64,000 nucleotides of DNA from Pontibacter sp. FD36 (GTDB taxonomy: Bacteria; Bacteroidota; Bacteroidia; Cytophagales; Hymenobacteraceae): NCBI RefSeq assembly GCF_015686655.1, contig NZ_JADPMP010000010.1, forward strand, positions 178,621-242,620, read 5' to 3'. Below, piece after piece: positions 43,434 to 53,570 of the stretch. A program made the translations under genes and the position numbers. Position 1 is the stretch's first letter, and every line of letters begins with the position of its first letter. Under the pieces are notes generated by a model that was given only the letters and a program-made list of their open reading frames with translations, was not told where the DNA came from and did not search any database.

Positions 43434-44621
43434 ATGAAAGTCACCCAAAGTAAGATCCGTATCGTTTTTTTTATCGGTAGCTTAAGAACCGGGGGAAAAG
43501 AGAGACGTTTATTAGAGCTTTTGACCTACCTGAAAAGTAAAGGCTGTTACGAGATGCTAGTACTGCTTACTTCTGATTTAATTCATTATCCTAAATTTCA
43601 AACCCTGGATATTCCGTACCAAATCTTACCCAAGGTATGGCGGCGGAAAGATCCTACAGTGGTCTATCAGTTTTATAAGTACTGCAAAAAGTTTAACCCC
43701 GATTTGATTCATTCCTGGGGACAGATGCAATCTTTTTATACCTTACCAACTGTGGCACTGGAGTCAATCCCGCTCATCAACAGCCAGATTACTTCAGCGC
43801 CTCCGACTACGAGCAAGTTTTCTCTTTCCTATGCTTTAGATCGCCTCATTTTCAGCATGTCTGCTGTTATTCTTTCTAACTCGAAGGCTGGTTTAACAAC
43901 GTTTCAACCTCCAAAACATAAGAGCAGGGTGATTTATAATGGATTGAATCTAGAACGCTTTGAGAATCTGCAGAATGCTTGGGATATAAAAAAGATTTAT
44001 GGCATTAATACACGGTATGCTGTAGTCATGGTTGCATCCGTCTCTCCGAATAAAGATTATAACATGTTTGTTGAAGTTGGTCGCATTGTCACTGCTTTGC
44101 GCGACGATATTACTTTTATTGGCGTGGGAGGATATCTTGAACATGACCCTACTTACCAACATGTGCTAGAAGCGACTAATAAAAACCCTAGAATGCTTTT
44201 TAAAGGCGCCATAAACGAAGTGGAGAGTCTTGTTAATGCATGCGATATCGGCATGCTTCTTTCTCCCAACGGAGAAGGCATATCAAATGCCATATTGGAG
44301 TATATGACATTGGGCAAACCAGTAATCGCTAGTAATAAAGGGGGAACTCCAGAAATTATTAGGCATGATGTAAACGGCTATCTTTTAGAAGATCATGATA
44401 CAGCAGAAGATATTGCAGCCTATGTTATGGAGTTGGTTAATGATGAACAAAAGCGGACGGCATTTGGCGAAGTAAGTCGTAAAACGATTTACGAAAATTT
44501 CACTGTTGAGAAAATGGGTAGATCATTTGAACAGGTATACCAGTTAGCGATCCTCAAAAAACCTGCTGTGTTACGCACTATACCTGTCAGCAAAATAGAC
44601 AATAAGGTCTTAGAGCTGTGA
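43434..44621 (+). CDS. GT-B glycosyltransferase, family 4
   Basis: The 395-residue product shows the typical GT4 layout. It opens with KIRIVFFIGSLRTGGKERRLLELL and a DLIHSWGQMQSFYTL strand. The donor domain contains VASVSPNKDYNMFVEVGRIV, MLFKGAINEVESLVNACDIGMLLS and GEGISNAILEYMTLGKPVIASNKGGTPEII (split across a turn), with the conserved Glu pair. It probably adds an internal sugar to the repeat unit. The donor is not evident. It follows the previous glycosyltransferase by 50 bases. Confidence 0.9.
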   Translation: MKVTQSKIRIVFFIGSLRTGGKERRLLELLTYLKSKGCYEMLVLLTSDLIHYPKFQTLDIPYQILPKVWRRKDPTVVYQFYKYCKKFNPDLIHSWGQMQSFYTLPTVALESIPLINSQITSAPPTTSKFSLSYALDRLIFSMSAVILSNSKAGLTTFQPPKHKSRVIYNGLNLERFENLQNAWDIKKIYGINTRYAVVMVASVSPNKDYNMFVEVGRIVTALRDDITFIGVGGYLEHDPTYQHVLEATNKNPRMLFKGAINEVESLVNACDIGMLLSPNGEGISNAILEYMTLGKPVIASNKGGTPEIIRHDVNGYLLEDHDTAEDIAAYVMELVNDEQKRTAFGEVSRKTIYENFTVEKMGRSFEQVYQLAILKKPAVLRTIPVSKIDNKVLEL

Positions 44622-44806
44622 AAACATAAGCTTTGAGCAGTCCTTATACGAATAAGATCTTTCCTTTAAGAATAGATGCCTACTCCGCAGCGTTGCAATC
44701 ACTAGCTAACAATGAATCTTGAAAGAATAGTCAAATCAATAGAAGTTTGACAAAGGTATCATCGCTGGAAGCTATTTCATATTTATCACTGCTTTTTTGT
44801 TAGCCT

Positions 44807-45913
44807 ATGAGAGTCCTAATCGATATAAACCATCCCGCACACGTTCATTATTTTAGAAACTTCTCTAAAATAATGATCAGCAGAGGACATGAAATACTAT
44901 TTGTGTCCAGGGATAAAGAGATGGCACATCGTCTGCTTAATCTCTATGGTATACCTTACATCGACAGAGGTAAAGGGAAGGATGGGAAAATTGGCAAGTT
45001 CATCTACCTACTGTATGCTGACTTGAAACTACTCCGCCTGTCTCAAGAGCTTGAGCCAGATCTATACCTTAATTTTCTGCATCCATATCCCTCGCATGTG
45101 GCCAAGCTGCTTGGCAAGCCCTCGCTAGTATTCAGTGATACTGAGCATGCCACCTTACACCACAAGCTCACTGTTCCTTTTGCTACCAGGGTTTTTACGC
45201 CAGCCTGCTATCGTCTTGATCTGGGCAGCAAGCACGTGCGGTTCAATAGCTTTATGGAACTGGCTTACTTACATCCTAATTACTTTAAACCTGACCCCGA
45301 TATACTTGATATATTAGGTGTGAATGAAAACGAAAAGTATGTCATCGTTAGGTTCGTATCTTGGGCGGCCGCGCACGATTTTGGGCATACAGGTATGTCG
45401 CTTGTCAACAAGATTAAAGCTGTGCAGCAGCTCGCAAAGCATGCCAAAGTATATATTACGTCAGAGGGTGAACTGCCACAGGAACTGGAACAATACAGAA
45501 TTAAAATTCCTTTCGACAAGATGCACGACGCTATTTATTACAGCTCATTGCTTTTTGGCGAAAGCGCTACAATGGCATCAGAAGCTGCAGTACTCGGTAC
45601 ACCAGCTATTTTTCTAGACAACGATGGCAGAGGTTATACCGATGAGGAAGAGCGTAAGTATGGCATTGTGTTCAATTTCACTGAAAGCTTGGAAGACCAG
45701 GAACGGGCTATAGCAAAAGCAGAAGAACTTATAATGGATGATCAAAGCTTCGAAAAGTTTAGGAAGATTCGGGAGAAGCTTTTATCCGAATGTATCGATA
45801 CTACTCAATTTATGGTGCATGAAGTATTGAAATACGACATGACTAATACAACACCTACCTTTATTCGGCCCTTGCAGCAACTTACTATACCTCCCTTTTC
45901 TACTGCCATATAA
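44807..45913 (+). CDS. DUF354 family GT-B-like protein
   Basis: The 368-residue product begins MRVLIDINHPAHVHYFRNF, the hallmark of DUF354. This family is related to UDP-GlcNAc 2-epimerases and GT-B glycosyltransferases. Later segments (FSDTEHATLHHKLTVPFA, EGELPQELEQYRI, ESATMASEAAVLGTPAIF) match that family's donor-side loop. It is often found in polysaccharide loci, where it is thought to act as a glycosyltransferase. A terminator-like hairpin follows, marking the end of the first, plus-strand half of the locus. Confidence 0.8.
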   Translation: MRVLIDINHPAHVHYFRNFSKIMISRGHEILFVSRDKEMAHRLLNLYGIPYIDRGKGKDGKIGKFIYLLYADLKLLRLSQELEPDLYLNFLHPYPSHVAKLLGKPSLVFSDTEHATLHHKLTVPFATRVFTPACYRLDLGSKHVRFNSFMELAYLHPNYFKPDPDILDILGVNENEKYVIVRFVSWAAAHDFGHTGMSLVNKIKAVQQLAKHAKVYITSEGELPQELEQYRIKIPFDKMHDAIYYSSLLFGESATMASEAAVLGTPAIFLDNDGRGYTDEEERKYGIVFNFTESLEDQERAIAKAEELIMDDQSFEKFRKIREKLLSECIDTTQFMVHEVLKYDMTNTTPTFIRPLQQLTIPPFSTAI

Positions 45914-45956
45914 TTAAGGCAGGCCTTCTTTAATAATGCAATCTTTTATAAACTGA

Positions 45957-45998
45957 AAAACCTGTGATCAGACGTGCTTATCACAGGTTTACTTTTTG
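45957..45998. terminator. Bidirectional terminator
   Basis: The stem AACCTGTGAT / ATCACAGGTT is perfect, with an 11-base loop, an A-run before it and T-rich sequence after it. It lies between the convergent DUF354 gene and the priming transferase gene. Confidence 0.8.
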
Positions 45999-46020
45999 TA
46001 ATTCGGAACCATAAAAACTG

Positions 46021-47406
46021 TTAGAAAGCGCTTAGATGAGTCTTTTTGTCAAAAACAGTCATATACACTATTTTAAAATCAAGCGATAGCGTCCAGTTTT
46101 CGACATACCACAAATCGTGTTGTGTGCGCTGGCTTTTCTGTTCTTTGGTTTCAGTAGGGCCTCTCCAACCATTAACCTGAGCCCATCCGGTTATGCCCGG
46201 TTTGCAATAATGACGGATCATGTACTTTTCTTCACTGGATTGGAACTGTTGGTTCAGGTAGCTCCTATGTGGCCTAGGTCCCACGACACTCATATCTCCG
46301 AGAAGTACATTTAGGAATTGTGGCAATTCATCCAAACTATATTTTCTCAGGATACGGCCCAGCTTTGTGATACGCTCGTCTCCTGCTTTTGTTGATAAAC
46401 TTCCTCCTACTGCCTTATCGCATACCTTCATGCTTCTAAACTTGAAGAGTCTAAATGGCTTGCCTCCTTTTCCTATCCGGACTGGGCAATAAAAGATAGG
46501 TCCATCTGAATCTAGTTTAATAAGAATTGCGATAATAGCAAAGACAGGCATCAGGAAAAGAAGTGCAAAGAAAGAGAATAGTACATCAAATACATATTTG
46601 GAGATGGATGCACTTTTTTTATCGAGTGGTACCTGTCTTACATTAATAACATCCATGTTTCCATAACGGCATAGCTTATATGACTTACCCAAAACACCTT
46701 GAAAATCGGGAATATACTTAACCCTAATGCCATGATAATCGGCAGCATCAATTACACGCTTTACTTTTTTGGAAACTTTAATAGGTAATGCGATAACAAT
46801 CTCATCAACCTTATTTGACATAAGATATTGGTTCATGGCATCTAAGTCACCAACTATCCTATCTTGCTCAACCTGGCACTCTTCCTCTTTACATTTAATA
46901 AAACCTTTAATATTGTGAGTGGCTAATTGGCTGCTTTGAAGTTGCTTGTAAGCATGGTTAGCAGAATCACCTATACCTGCTATTAGCGTATGTTTCGTCT
47001 GGTTAACTGCTATCTTTTCTACAAAGCGATTAAGAAGATAGTTTAAAGGTATGCCAATTAATGGGATGCCTAATGAAAACGCAATAAGTACGTTACGATT
47101 AGGTGCTAGTAATCCAAATACCTCAAAAAAGACAAATGCGAAGCCAACTAGCATTATGTAAGTCTGAGCATACTTATAAACCTTCGAACCTTTCCTCACA
47201 GAGTTGTCACTATACAGGTTTTTCCAGTAACCTAACAAAAACCAGGAGAAAAACATACTTAAAAATAATGCCCATTCAGCCCCCATATACTCTCTGTCAC
47301 TAAAAAGATATAATGAAAACAGGAATGAAATAAATAACACGAATATGTCTCTACCAAAATACACAGAATTTACTATCTGCTTTGATTTAATCATAACCTT
47401 CTCCAT
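46021..47406 (-). CDS. Undecaprenyl-phosphate sugar-1-phosphate transferase (WcaJ/WbaP-type)
   Basis: The 461-residue protein has four N-terminal membrane helices and a central Rossmann-like domain (GIGDSANHAYKQLQ). A fifth helix (VFDVLFSFFALLFLMPVF) and the catalytic bacterial transferase domain follow. Family motifs are DGPIFYCPVRIGKGGKPF, FKFRSMKV, LRKYSLDELPQFLNVL and VVGPRPH. The enzyme loads the first sugar phosphate onto undecaprenyl phosphate and so starts repeat-unit assembly. It is on the minus strand although the locus is mostly plus, so it is probably regulated apart from the other genes. The ATG of MIKSKQ, five codons downstream, is an alternative start. Confidence 0.9.
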   Translation of the reverse strand: MEKVMIKSKQIVNSVYFGRDIFVLFISFLFSLYLFSDREYMGAEWALFLSMFFSWFLLGYWKNLYSDNSVRKGSKVYKYAQTYIMLVGFAFVFFEVFGLLAPNRNVLIAFSLGIPLIGIPLNYLLNRFVEKIAVNQTKHTLIAGIGDSANHAYKQLQSSQLATHNIKGFIKCKEEECQVEQDRIVGDLDAMNQYLMSNKVDEIVIALPIKVSKKVKRVIDAADYHGIRVKYIPDFQGVLGKSYKLCRYGNMDVINVRQVPLDKKSASISKYVFDVLFSFFALLFLMPVFAIIAILIKLDSDGPIFYCPVRIGKGGKPFRLFKFRSMKVCDKAVGGSLSTKAGDERITKLGRILRKYSLDELPQFLNVLLGDMSVVGPRPHRSYLNQQFQSSEEKYMIRHYCKPGITGWAQVNGWRGPTETKEQKSQRTQHDLWYVENWTLSLDFKIVYMTVFDKKTHLSAF

Positions 47407-48211
47407 ATTATTTACAATATTATCATGAACAGAGTGGCCTTATCTTTACACCTTTATTACCTTGATTTTGTTTGTATTAGGATAGGGTAAAGTCTAGAGC
47501 ATATAATCTAAATTAAAAGTAAAATTCAATTTATAACACAAGACAATTATTCGATTAAATCACATTAAATTTTATTATTCAGGTTTAATAATTAAACTTA
47601 ACATAAATTAACTATAACTATATTGTGTATTATAGTAACGTATTTATTATAAATTGGATTTGAAAAATTGATTTTTTAAATAATTATTTTAACATCAAAA
47701 AGGTTTAATATTTAAAAACATAAAACGCTTGCTTTTTCAACGTGTTCCTCAAAGCTACATGTTCGGTTATGGGTCATATAGGTAATCTGAAGCAAATCTC
47801 TTCTATATAGAATTATAAACTGACTTGAAATTGGGTATAAGCAGAATGAAATCAGTCTAGATTTAGCTCATTCTAAAGGTCTAATTCTTATGAAATTATA
47901 TTTTTTATGGGGAAATGTATCTTTTTACTAAAATATCGTATAGTGTTTATACTTATATCATGTTAAATATCACAGTACAGATCCTTTAATTATATCTTAT
48001 ATTGATAAAATATTAGCGTAAAGAGTTTGAATTATTAATAGCCAGCAGGAACAATAAGTGACATATAGAGCTAAGCATAGTTTTAACTAACCTGCTGATA
48101 AGCCTCGATACTTTGTCTTCATTATCAAAAACCCCGAAAGGAAGGCAGAACACTGTAAATGATTAACAATATTGAAATCGACATGGTTAAACCTCTATCT
48201 TGATTCATATG
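47407..48211. other. AT-rich intergenic region between divergent genes
   Basis: About 800 bases have very low GC content and no credible gene. At 47624-47646 the sequence GTGTATTATAGTAACGT is followed by TTTATTATAAA. Close copies of both elements occur upstream of the MBOAT gene (52043-52113). The region must carry promoters for the transferase (minus) and the first acyltransferase-like gene (plus). Confidence 0.5.
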
Positions 48212-49879
48212 ATGCAAGAGCAAATCAATGCCTCACCCGTTATACCTGCAATGACGACACCCTTAACTGATAAATTGAAAATTGTAGTAGGGGAAGCGGC
48301 ACTTGGACTGATACATGAACAAGCCTTTATAGATGAATGGGATACATTGTATAATGCCTGTCCTTGGGCAACTATATTTCAAGAAAAAAAGTTTGCGGCA
48401 GCATGGTACCAGCTCTATAATAGTGAGTTCACACCAATCATTGTCAGTAACTGGCAAAATGGCAACCTCACTGGCTTACTATTATTAGCACAAAATAGGA
48501 AAGATAAGAAAATCCAAGGTGCTGGTGGTGATTACGCTTACTATAAAACTTGGCTTTCTACTGAATCAGACAATGACTTTATCAAAGCATCACTTCGAAA
48601 ATTAATAAAATATTTTCCTGGGCATATCATTTCTTTATCCCAGCTTCCTCCGAACACCCCTATAAGCTGGATAGAGGAGGACCCCTATTTTAGAAAGAGG
48701 AGTATATTAAGAACAATATCTCGTCCTCTAGTGAATCTAAAGAACCCGGAGGCTGAAAAGCTGGTTAACAAAAAAGAATTCAAATCTAATTGTAATCGTC
48801 TAAAACGCTCGGGAGAATTAAGCTACGAACGAGTAATTGATTTTGACGAATTTTATAGTGTTCTAGACGAGCTCATTTATCAGTATGACTTTAGGCAGGG
48901 GGCTATAAGAAATCTGACACCATTCCGCAATTCTCCCGCTAGAAAACAGTTGTTAATAGAAATGTTCAATCAAGATATGCTACATGTAACATTGCTTAAG
49001 CTAAACAATGACATAGTAGCATCATTAGTTACCACAAAAGAAAGGAACAACTGGATGCATGGTGTAGGTATTAACAGCTACTCCCCTATTTATGCCAACT
49101 ACTCTCCTGGATTTATATGTTTTGTAAAATTTGTGCAGCTGCTTATTCATGAAGGATATGACACCTTAAACATGGCCACAGGTAATCAGCACTACAAAGG
49201 AAGATTGGCAAATAGTTATGATCAAGTATATGAACTTACTGTAACAAATAAATCTACCTATGTTGCTAAGGAATACTTAAAAGCGAGCATACGCAAGCAT
49301 GTCAAACCAAATTTTATAAGACTGCTAAAACAGTACAGTGCTTATCTATTTCATACTAAACAAAAATTTGGGGTTATCAAAAACCAAGGCTTAGTTTCAT
49401 ATTATTCGCATTATCAAAAGAATAAGAAATTAGTATTATGTGATTTTAGAACAGATCAAGAGCCTAACAATTTGGTGGATGCTATACAAATAAAGCGAAA
49501 CAGTCTTCAGGACCTTCTATGCTTCGATGAGACTAAGGCCTTTGTGGGTCGGCAAGAGTTTCTAAGTGATGCCATGAAGAGGTTTGAGCTAGGAGAGCAG
49601 TCATTCACATGGGTAGAAGATGGGAAACTAATCGCTTGCGCTTGGCTTCTTGGTCCAGAAAGATCGAGAAAAGACAATCGCGCAATTGTTTTACCTGAAG
49701 GCTGTGCCATCATACACGGTATTTCTCATCATACCATAGTTGGAGATCAACTGGGTAGATTCCTCCATATTGTAAAAGTGGAAGCGACTAGGCTCCTTGA
49801 TGCAGTAAGAATTCTTGCTATTGTATCTGAAGCAGATGCTAAGCGAAGCAAAATACTTGCCAGGTCAGCCCTAGTTTAA
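48212..49879 (+). CDS. CelD/FemAB-like acyltransferase with extra C-terminal domain, copy 1
   Basis: The 555-residue soluble protein shows a GNAT/FemAB-type layout in its first 370 residues. It begins near FIDEWDTLYNACPWATIFQ and has FKSNCNRLKRSGELSYERV (acceptor-binding helix), IVASLVTTKERNNWMHGVGINSYSPIYANYSPG and DTLNMATGNQHYKGRLA. This matches the CelD/BcsL acetyltransferase group found in polysaccharide loci. The C-terminal 160 residues (SLQDLLCFDET, LSDAMKRFELGEQSFTWVEDGKLIACAWL) form a second module I do not recognise. The chosen ATG follows a TTG and an ATG in frame. Its closest relative is the next gene. Confidence 0.7.
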   Translation: MQEQINASPVIPAMTTPLTDKLKIVVGEAALGLIHEQAFIDEWDTLYNACPWATIFQEKKFAAAWYQLYNSEFTPIIVSNWQNGNLTGLLLLAQNRKDKKIQGAGGDYAYYKTWLSTESDNDFIKASLRKLIKYFPGHIISLSQLPPNTPISWIEEDPYFRKRSILRTISRPLVNLKNPEAEKLVNKKEFKSNCNRLKRSGELSYERVIDFDEFYSVLDELIYQYDFRQGAIRNLTPFRNSPARKQLLIEMFNQDMLHVTLLKLNNDIVASLVTTKERNNWMHGVGINSYSPIYANYSPGFICFVKFVQLLIHEGYDTLNMATGNQHYKGRLANSYDQVYELTVTNKSTYVAKEYLKASIRKHVKPNFIRLLKQYSAYLFHTKQKFGVIKNQGLVSYYSHYQKNKKLVLCDFRTDQEPNNLVDAIQIKRNSLQDLLCFDETKAFVGRQEFLSDAMKRFELGEQSFTWVEDGKLIACAWLLGPERSRKDNRAIVLPEGCAIIHGISHHTIVGDQLGRFLHIVKVEATRLLDAVRILAIVSEADAKRSKILARSALV

Positions 49880-50093
49880 CACTCCAGTTGAAGCTTTAGT
49901 CTAAGACTTTTAATCTCAGGTCTTATCAATTTCGATTATCCACTTAGTTAGCCTCATTCAAAAAGCTAAAGTTTGTAAACCCTCAAAGCTTAGAAACTGA
50001 TTAAATCACAAATAATTTAAAAAGGGTGTCATTTCGACCATCTACTTAATAAATACTTCCCAGCTACTTAAACAGGTATAACTTTTCGATAAT

Positions 50094-51734
50094 ATGATTG
50101 ATATTAACCAAAACATACTGGAAAGAAGAGTTGAGACTTTAGATTTGTTAATTGGTGATGATGCATTATCACTTATTTATGATGACTGGTTCATAGCTGA
50201 ATGGGACAGTTTGTATGAGCGCTGTCCATGGGCCACTGTTTTTCAAAAAAGGGAGTTTGTAACCTCATGGTATACTGTCTATTTAGAAAAGCATATTCCC
50301 ATTATTGTTTTAGCAAAAGATAATGGGAAGCTCACAGGCCTACTAACTTTAACAAAGACCAATGAAAAGTATATAACTGGTGCAGGTGGGAACCAGGCCG
50401 AATACCAGGTCTGGTTAGCTGAAGAGGTTAATAGCTCGGTCTTTATTAAAAAGACGCTAGAACTGCTCCGAAAGCATTTTCCTAAAGCTACTATTCAATT
50501 GAATTACATCCCTTATGCGACTCCTATTAGCTGGATAAAGACTGATGCATATTGGAGTAGACAATGCAAGATACAGTCTTTTAAACAGCCACTACTTATC
50601 GTAGATGAGGACAGTATTACTAAAGAATTAAGGAAGAAGAATAAAAGAGAGAAAATAAATCGTTTGAAAAGACTTGGTGAGTTGAAGTTCGAGCGAATAA
50701 CAGAAGTTGGAGAGTTTACTTCTATCATCGATGAACTTGCAATTCAGTTTGATTTCAGAAAAGGAGCTACAGTAAATATTAGCCCGTTCAAAGATGACAA
50801 GCTGAAGAAAAAATTCATACTAGCCTTATTTGATCAAAATGTAATACATGCTACTATTCTTAAGTTAAATGATGAAATTATTGCTTCTAATATAGGAGCT
50901 ACAGGAAAGAACTGGATTCATTTACAAGGGCTCAATACCCATTCTCCCTTCTACGCAAAACATTCTCCAGGTATATTACATTTCCTGATGTTAGGAAAGC
51001 AGATGGTAGATGAGAACTTAGAAGTTTTTGATTTAACGCCTGGTGAAAATTCTTATAAAGATGGTCTTGCAAACCATTATATACAGGCATTCAGTCTTAC
51101 CTTTAGTAGCCCTCGTCATATTTTAATCCAAAAGATACAGTACATACTGACTAATTATATAAAGGCGCTTATGCTGAAAGCAGGAGCAAAAAAAACTGCT
51201 TTCAAAGACTTTAAAAAAACTGCTTGGATAGTATCTAAAAAAGTCAGACAAAATCTAAACCCAACAATTATTGATCGTGTTAATTTTATAAAGCTAACCA
51301 ATAAGGATATTATTTACAGTGCTGACTTATATTCAATTAAGGCACTAAACACAGCAATACAAGTTAATAGCATGAGCCTGGAAGATCTACTAAATTATAA
51401 CGATCAAGGTGAATGGCTTACTCGCTGGGAGTTTCTAGAGGATGCTATGAAGCGTTTTGAAGGTGGGCAGCGCTGCTATACTTGGGCAAAGGACGGTCTT
51501 CTGCTAGCATGCGCCTGGTTAGGGCCTTGGACAATAAATGTCGTCACACCAAAAGAGGCTGACTTGATATTACAGGGGCTGTACGGTCACCGGGAAAGTA
51601 TTGGACATTTAGCAAGTTTCTTAGCTTCTGTTGCAGTTAAGTCCTCAGATGATCGGGTAGTGTATGCTATGACAAAGGAACGACACATAAGCAGGGCTTT
51701 AGAAGAGGCAGGCTTTAAGTCTACTTTATTTTAA
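50094..51734 (+). CDS. CelD/FemAB-like acyltransferase with extra C-terminal domain, copy 2
   Basis: The 546-residue product aligns along its full length with copy 1: FIAEWDSLYERCPWATVFQK, LKRLGELKFERI, GLNTHSPFYAKHSPGI, LTPGENSYKDGLANHY, then the same C-terminal module (SLEDLLNYNDQ, LEDAMKRFEGGQRCYTWAKD, LLACAWLG). The two are about half identical by eye, so this is an old tandem duplication. Both presumably transfer an acyl or aminoacyl group to a polymer building block. A CAGGTATA octamer lies just upstream. The gene is AT-rich relative to the housekeeping half of the window. Confidence 0.7.
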   Translation: MIDINQNILERRVETLDLLIGDDALSLIYDDWFIAEWDSLYERCPWATVFQKREFVTSWYTVYLEKHIPIIVLAKDNGKLTGLLTLTKTNEKYITGAGGNQAEYQVWLAEEVNSSVFIKKTLELLRKHFPKATIQLNYIPYATPISWIKTDAYWSRQCKIQSFKQPLLIVDEDSITKELRKKNKREKINRLKRLGELKFERITEVGEFTSIIDELAIQFDFRKGATVNISPFKDDKLKKKFILALFDQNVIHATILKLNDEIIASNIGATGKNWIHLQGLNTHSPFYAKHSPGILHFLMLGKQMVDENLEVFDLTPGENSYKDGLANHYIQAFSLTFSSPRHILIQKIQYILTNYIKALMLKAGAKKTAFKDFKKTAWIVSKKVRQNLNPTIIDRVNFIKLTNKDIIYSADLYSIKALNTAIQVNSMSLEDLLNYNDQGEWLTRWEFLEDAMKRFEGGQRCYTWAKDGLLLACAWLGPWTINVVTPKEADLILQGLYGHRESIGHLASFLASVAVKSSDDRVVYAMTKERHISRALEEAGFKSTLF

Positions 51735-52122
51735 ATTTTGCATAAAGGAAGTCATTCTTATTACAGATTATTTTGTAATGCTATGAAGTCAATACTAAAT
51801 AGCACTACAACTAATTCCTCTCATTAAACTTAATGCTTTACAGACGTCATCCTTAATTAAAGTATTATGTTTAGGCAATTCAAATTGCAGCTACATTTAA
51901 TAGTAGACAAAGTTGGAGTTCGCGTGTACAACTTAAATTACACCGTCAGCTTTTCAGTTATAGCACATCAATTCACTGCTTAATAATTCATATTTTTTAT
52001 TAAAATAAAAACAACACTATATATAAAGCGTATAAGTATTGCATGGTTTATTATAAACCAATTTAAAAAAACTTAGACTTAACCAATCCAGTGTATTATA
52101 GGAACGTTTAATATAATAGAAT
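51735..52122. other. AT-rich intergenic region upstream of the MBOAT gene
   Basis: About 390 bases hold no gene. The segments TTTATTATAAA (near 52044) and GTGTATTATAGGAACGT (52091-52107) repeat elements found 5' of the priming transferase/acyltransferase region, suggesting a shared promoter or regulator site. Confidence 0.5.
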
Positions 52123-53556
52123 ATGCTATTCAATTCTTTCTCGTTCCTGCTATTTTTCCCTAGCATTTGCTTGCTGTATTTCGCCCTACCAGCCAGGTAT
52201 AGGTGGGTGCTGCTGCTGGCAGGAAGCTATTACTTTTACATGAACTGGATTCCGGTTTATGCTTTGCTTCTATTCCTCTCCACCATTATAACCTACTTCT
52301 GTGCACTTCTGATCCATAAGACACATCACGCTAGTAAAAAGAAAGCAGTACTACTCTTCAGTTTAGTTTCCAACTTCAGCATTCTGTTCTTCTTCAAGTA
52401 TTTCAATTTTATAAACGAGTCTGTTTTCGAGTTGCTGTCTCAGTTCAATATGCGTTGGGAAGTTCCTAATCTACATATTCTGCTTCCAGTTGGCATATCT
52501 TTCTATACCTTTCAAGCAGTAGGTTATTCTATTGACGTATACCGGGGCAACTTAAAGCCTGAAAAGCACCTGGGTATTTACGCCCTGTTTGTTTCCTTTT
52601 TTCCGCAGTTAGTCGCAGGTCCTATTGAACGTGCAGCCAATCTGCTGCCGCAGTTTCACCAAAAGTTTGACTTTAACTACCACCGCGCCGTGCAAGGCCT
52701 CAAACTTATGCTCTGGGGCTTTTTCATGAAACTGGTTGTGGCCGACAGGTTGTCGATTTATGTTGATGCCGTGTACAACAACGCCGACAAGCACGACGGC
52801 ACCACATTGCTTCTTGCCACGCTTTTCTTTACTGTCCAAATTTACGGGGACTTCGCAGGTTACTCCTACATCGCCATTGGGAGCGCCCGTGTGATGGGTT
52901 TTAACCTGATGATGAACTTCAACCAACCATATTTTGCAAAGTCAATCGCGGAGTTTTGGAGTCGCTGGCACATCTCACTCTCTACCTGGTTCAGAGACTA
53001 TGTATACATTTCTATGGGTGGCAACAGGGTTCCATTCCACCGTTGGCAGTTTAACCTCCTTGTCACGTTTTTGGTAAGCGGCATATGGCACGGAGCTAAC
53101 TGGACTTTTGTGCTCTGGGGCACAATGCACGGTGTGTTTCTGATTATGAGCAATATCAGCAAAAAATATATTTTCAGGCAAAGCATTTGGAACAGGCTGG
53201 CAACAAACAGCAGCGTTTATCAAAGCCTTCAGATTATCACAACCATCATGCTGGTTGCCTTCACCTGGATATTATTTAGGGCCAATACCTTATCAGATGC
53301 TTTTCTGATTATCAGCAAGATTTTTACAACGGCTAACGTGCCTTTTATTGGAGATAGCAGGTCATATATGGTATACTCTATTATGGCAATTGCGCTACTC
53401 TTTATTGTAGAATATGTGCGGGAGTACTATCCTAACATTGAGCTCTTCGAAAACAGAAAAGTGCAGGTACGCTACTTCTCCTATACCGCTATGGCTGTGA
53501 TCATTCTTTTGTTCGGTGTATTCGATGGTGGTCAGTTCATTTATTTTCAATTCTAA
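52123..53556 (+). CDS. MBOAT family O-acyltransferase (AlgI-like)
   Basis: The 477-residue membrane protein has about 11 helices. The signature FWSRWHISLSTWFRDYVYISMGGN and the later GIWHGANWTFVLWG contain the conserved catalytic His of the MBOAT fold. It belongs to the AlgI/DltB-like group that brings acetyl groups across the inner membrane for polysaccharide O-acetylation. The next gene, encoding an SGNH-type protein 14 bases away, is the usual periplasmic partner. The leader region carries the shared AT-rich motif. Confidence 0.92.
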   Translation: MLFNSFSFLLFFPSICLLYFALPARYRWVLLLAGSYYFYMNWIPVYALLLFLSTIITYFCALLIHKTHHASKKKAVLLFSLVSNFSILFFFKYFNFINESVFELLSQFNMRWEVPNLHILLPVGISFYTFQAVGYSIDVYRGNLKPEKHLGIYALFVSFFPQLVAGPIERAANLLPQFHQKFDFNYHRAVQGLKLMLWGFFMKLVVADRLSIYVDAVYNNADKHDGTTLLLATLFFTVQIYGDFAGYSYIAIGSARVMGFNLMMNFNQPYFAKSIAEFWSRWHISLSTWFRDYVYISMGGNRVPFHRWQFNLLVTFLVSGIWHGANWTFVLWGTMHGVFLIMSNISKKYIFRQSIWNRLATNSSVYQSLQIITTIMLVAFTWILFRANTLSDAFLIISKIFTTANVPFIGDSRSYMVYSIMAIALLFIVEYVREYYPNIELFENRKVQVRYFSYTAMAVIILLFGVFDGGQFIYFQF

Positions 53557-53570
53557 AGGTATAGGGCGAT

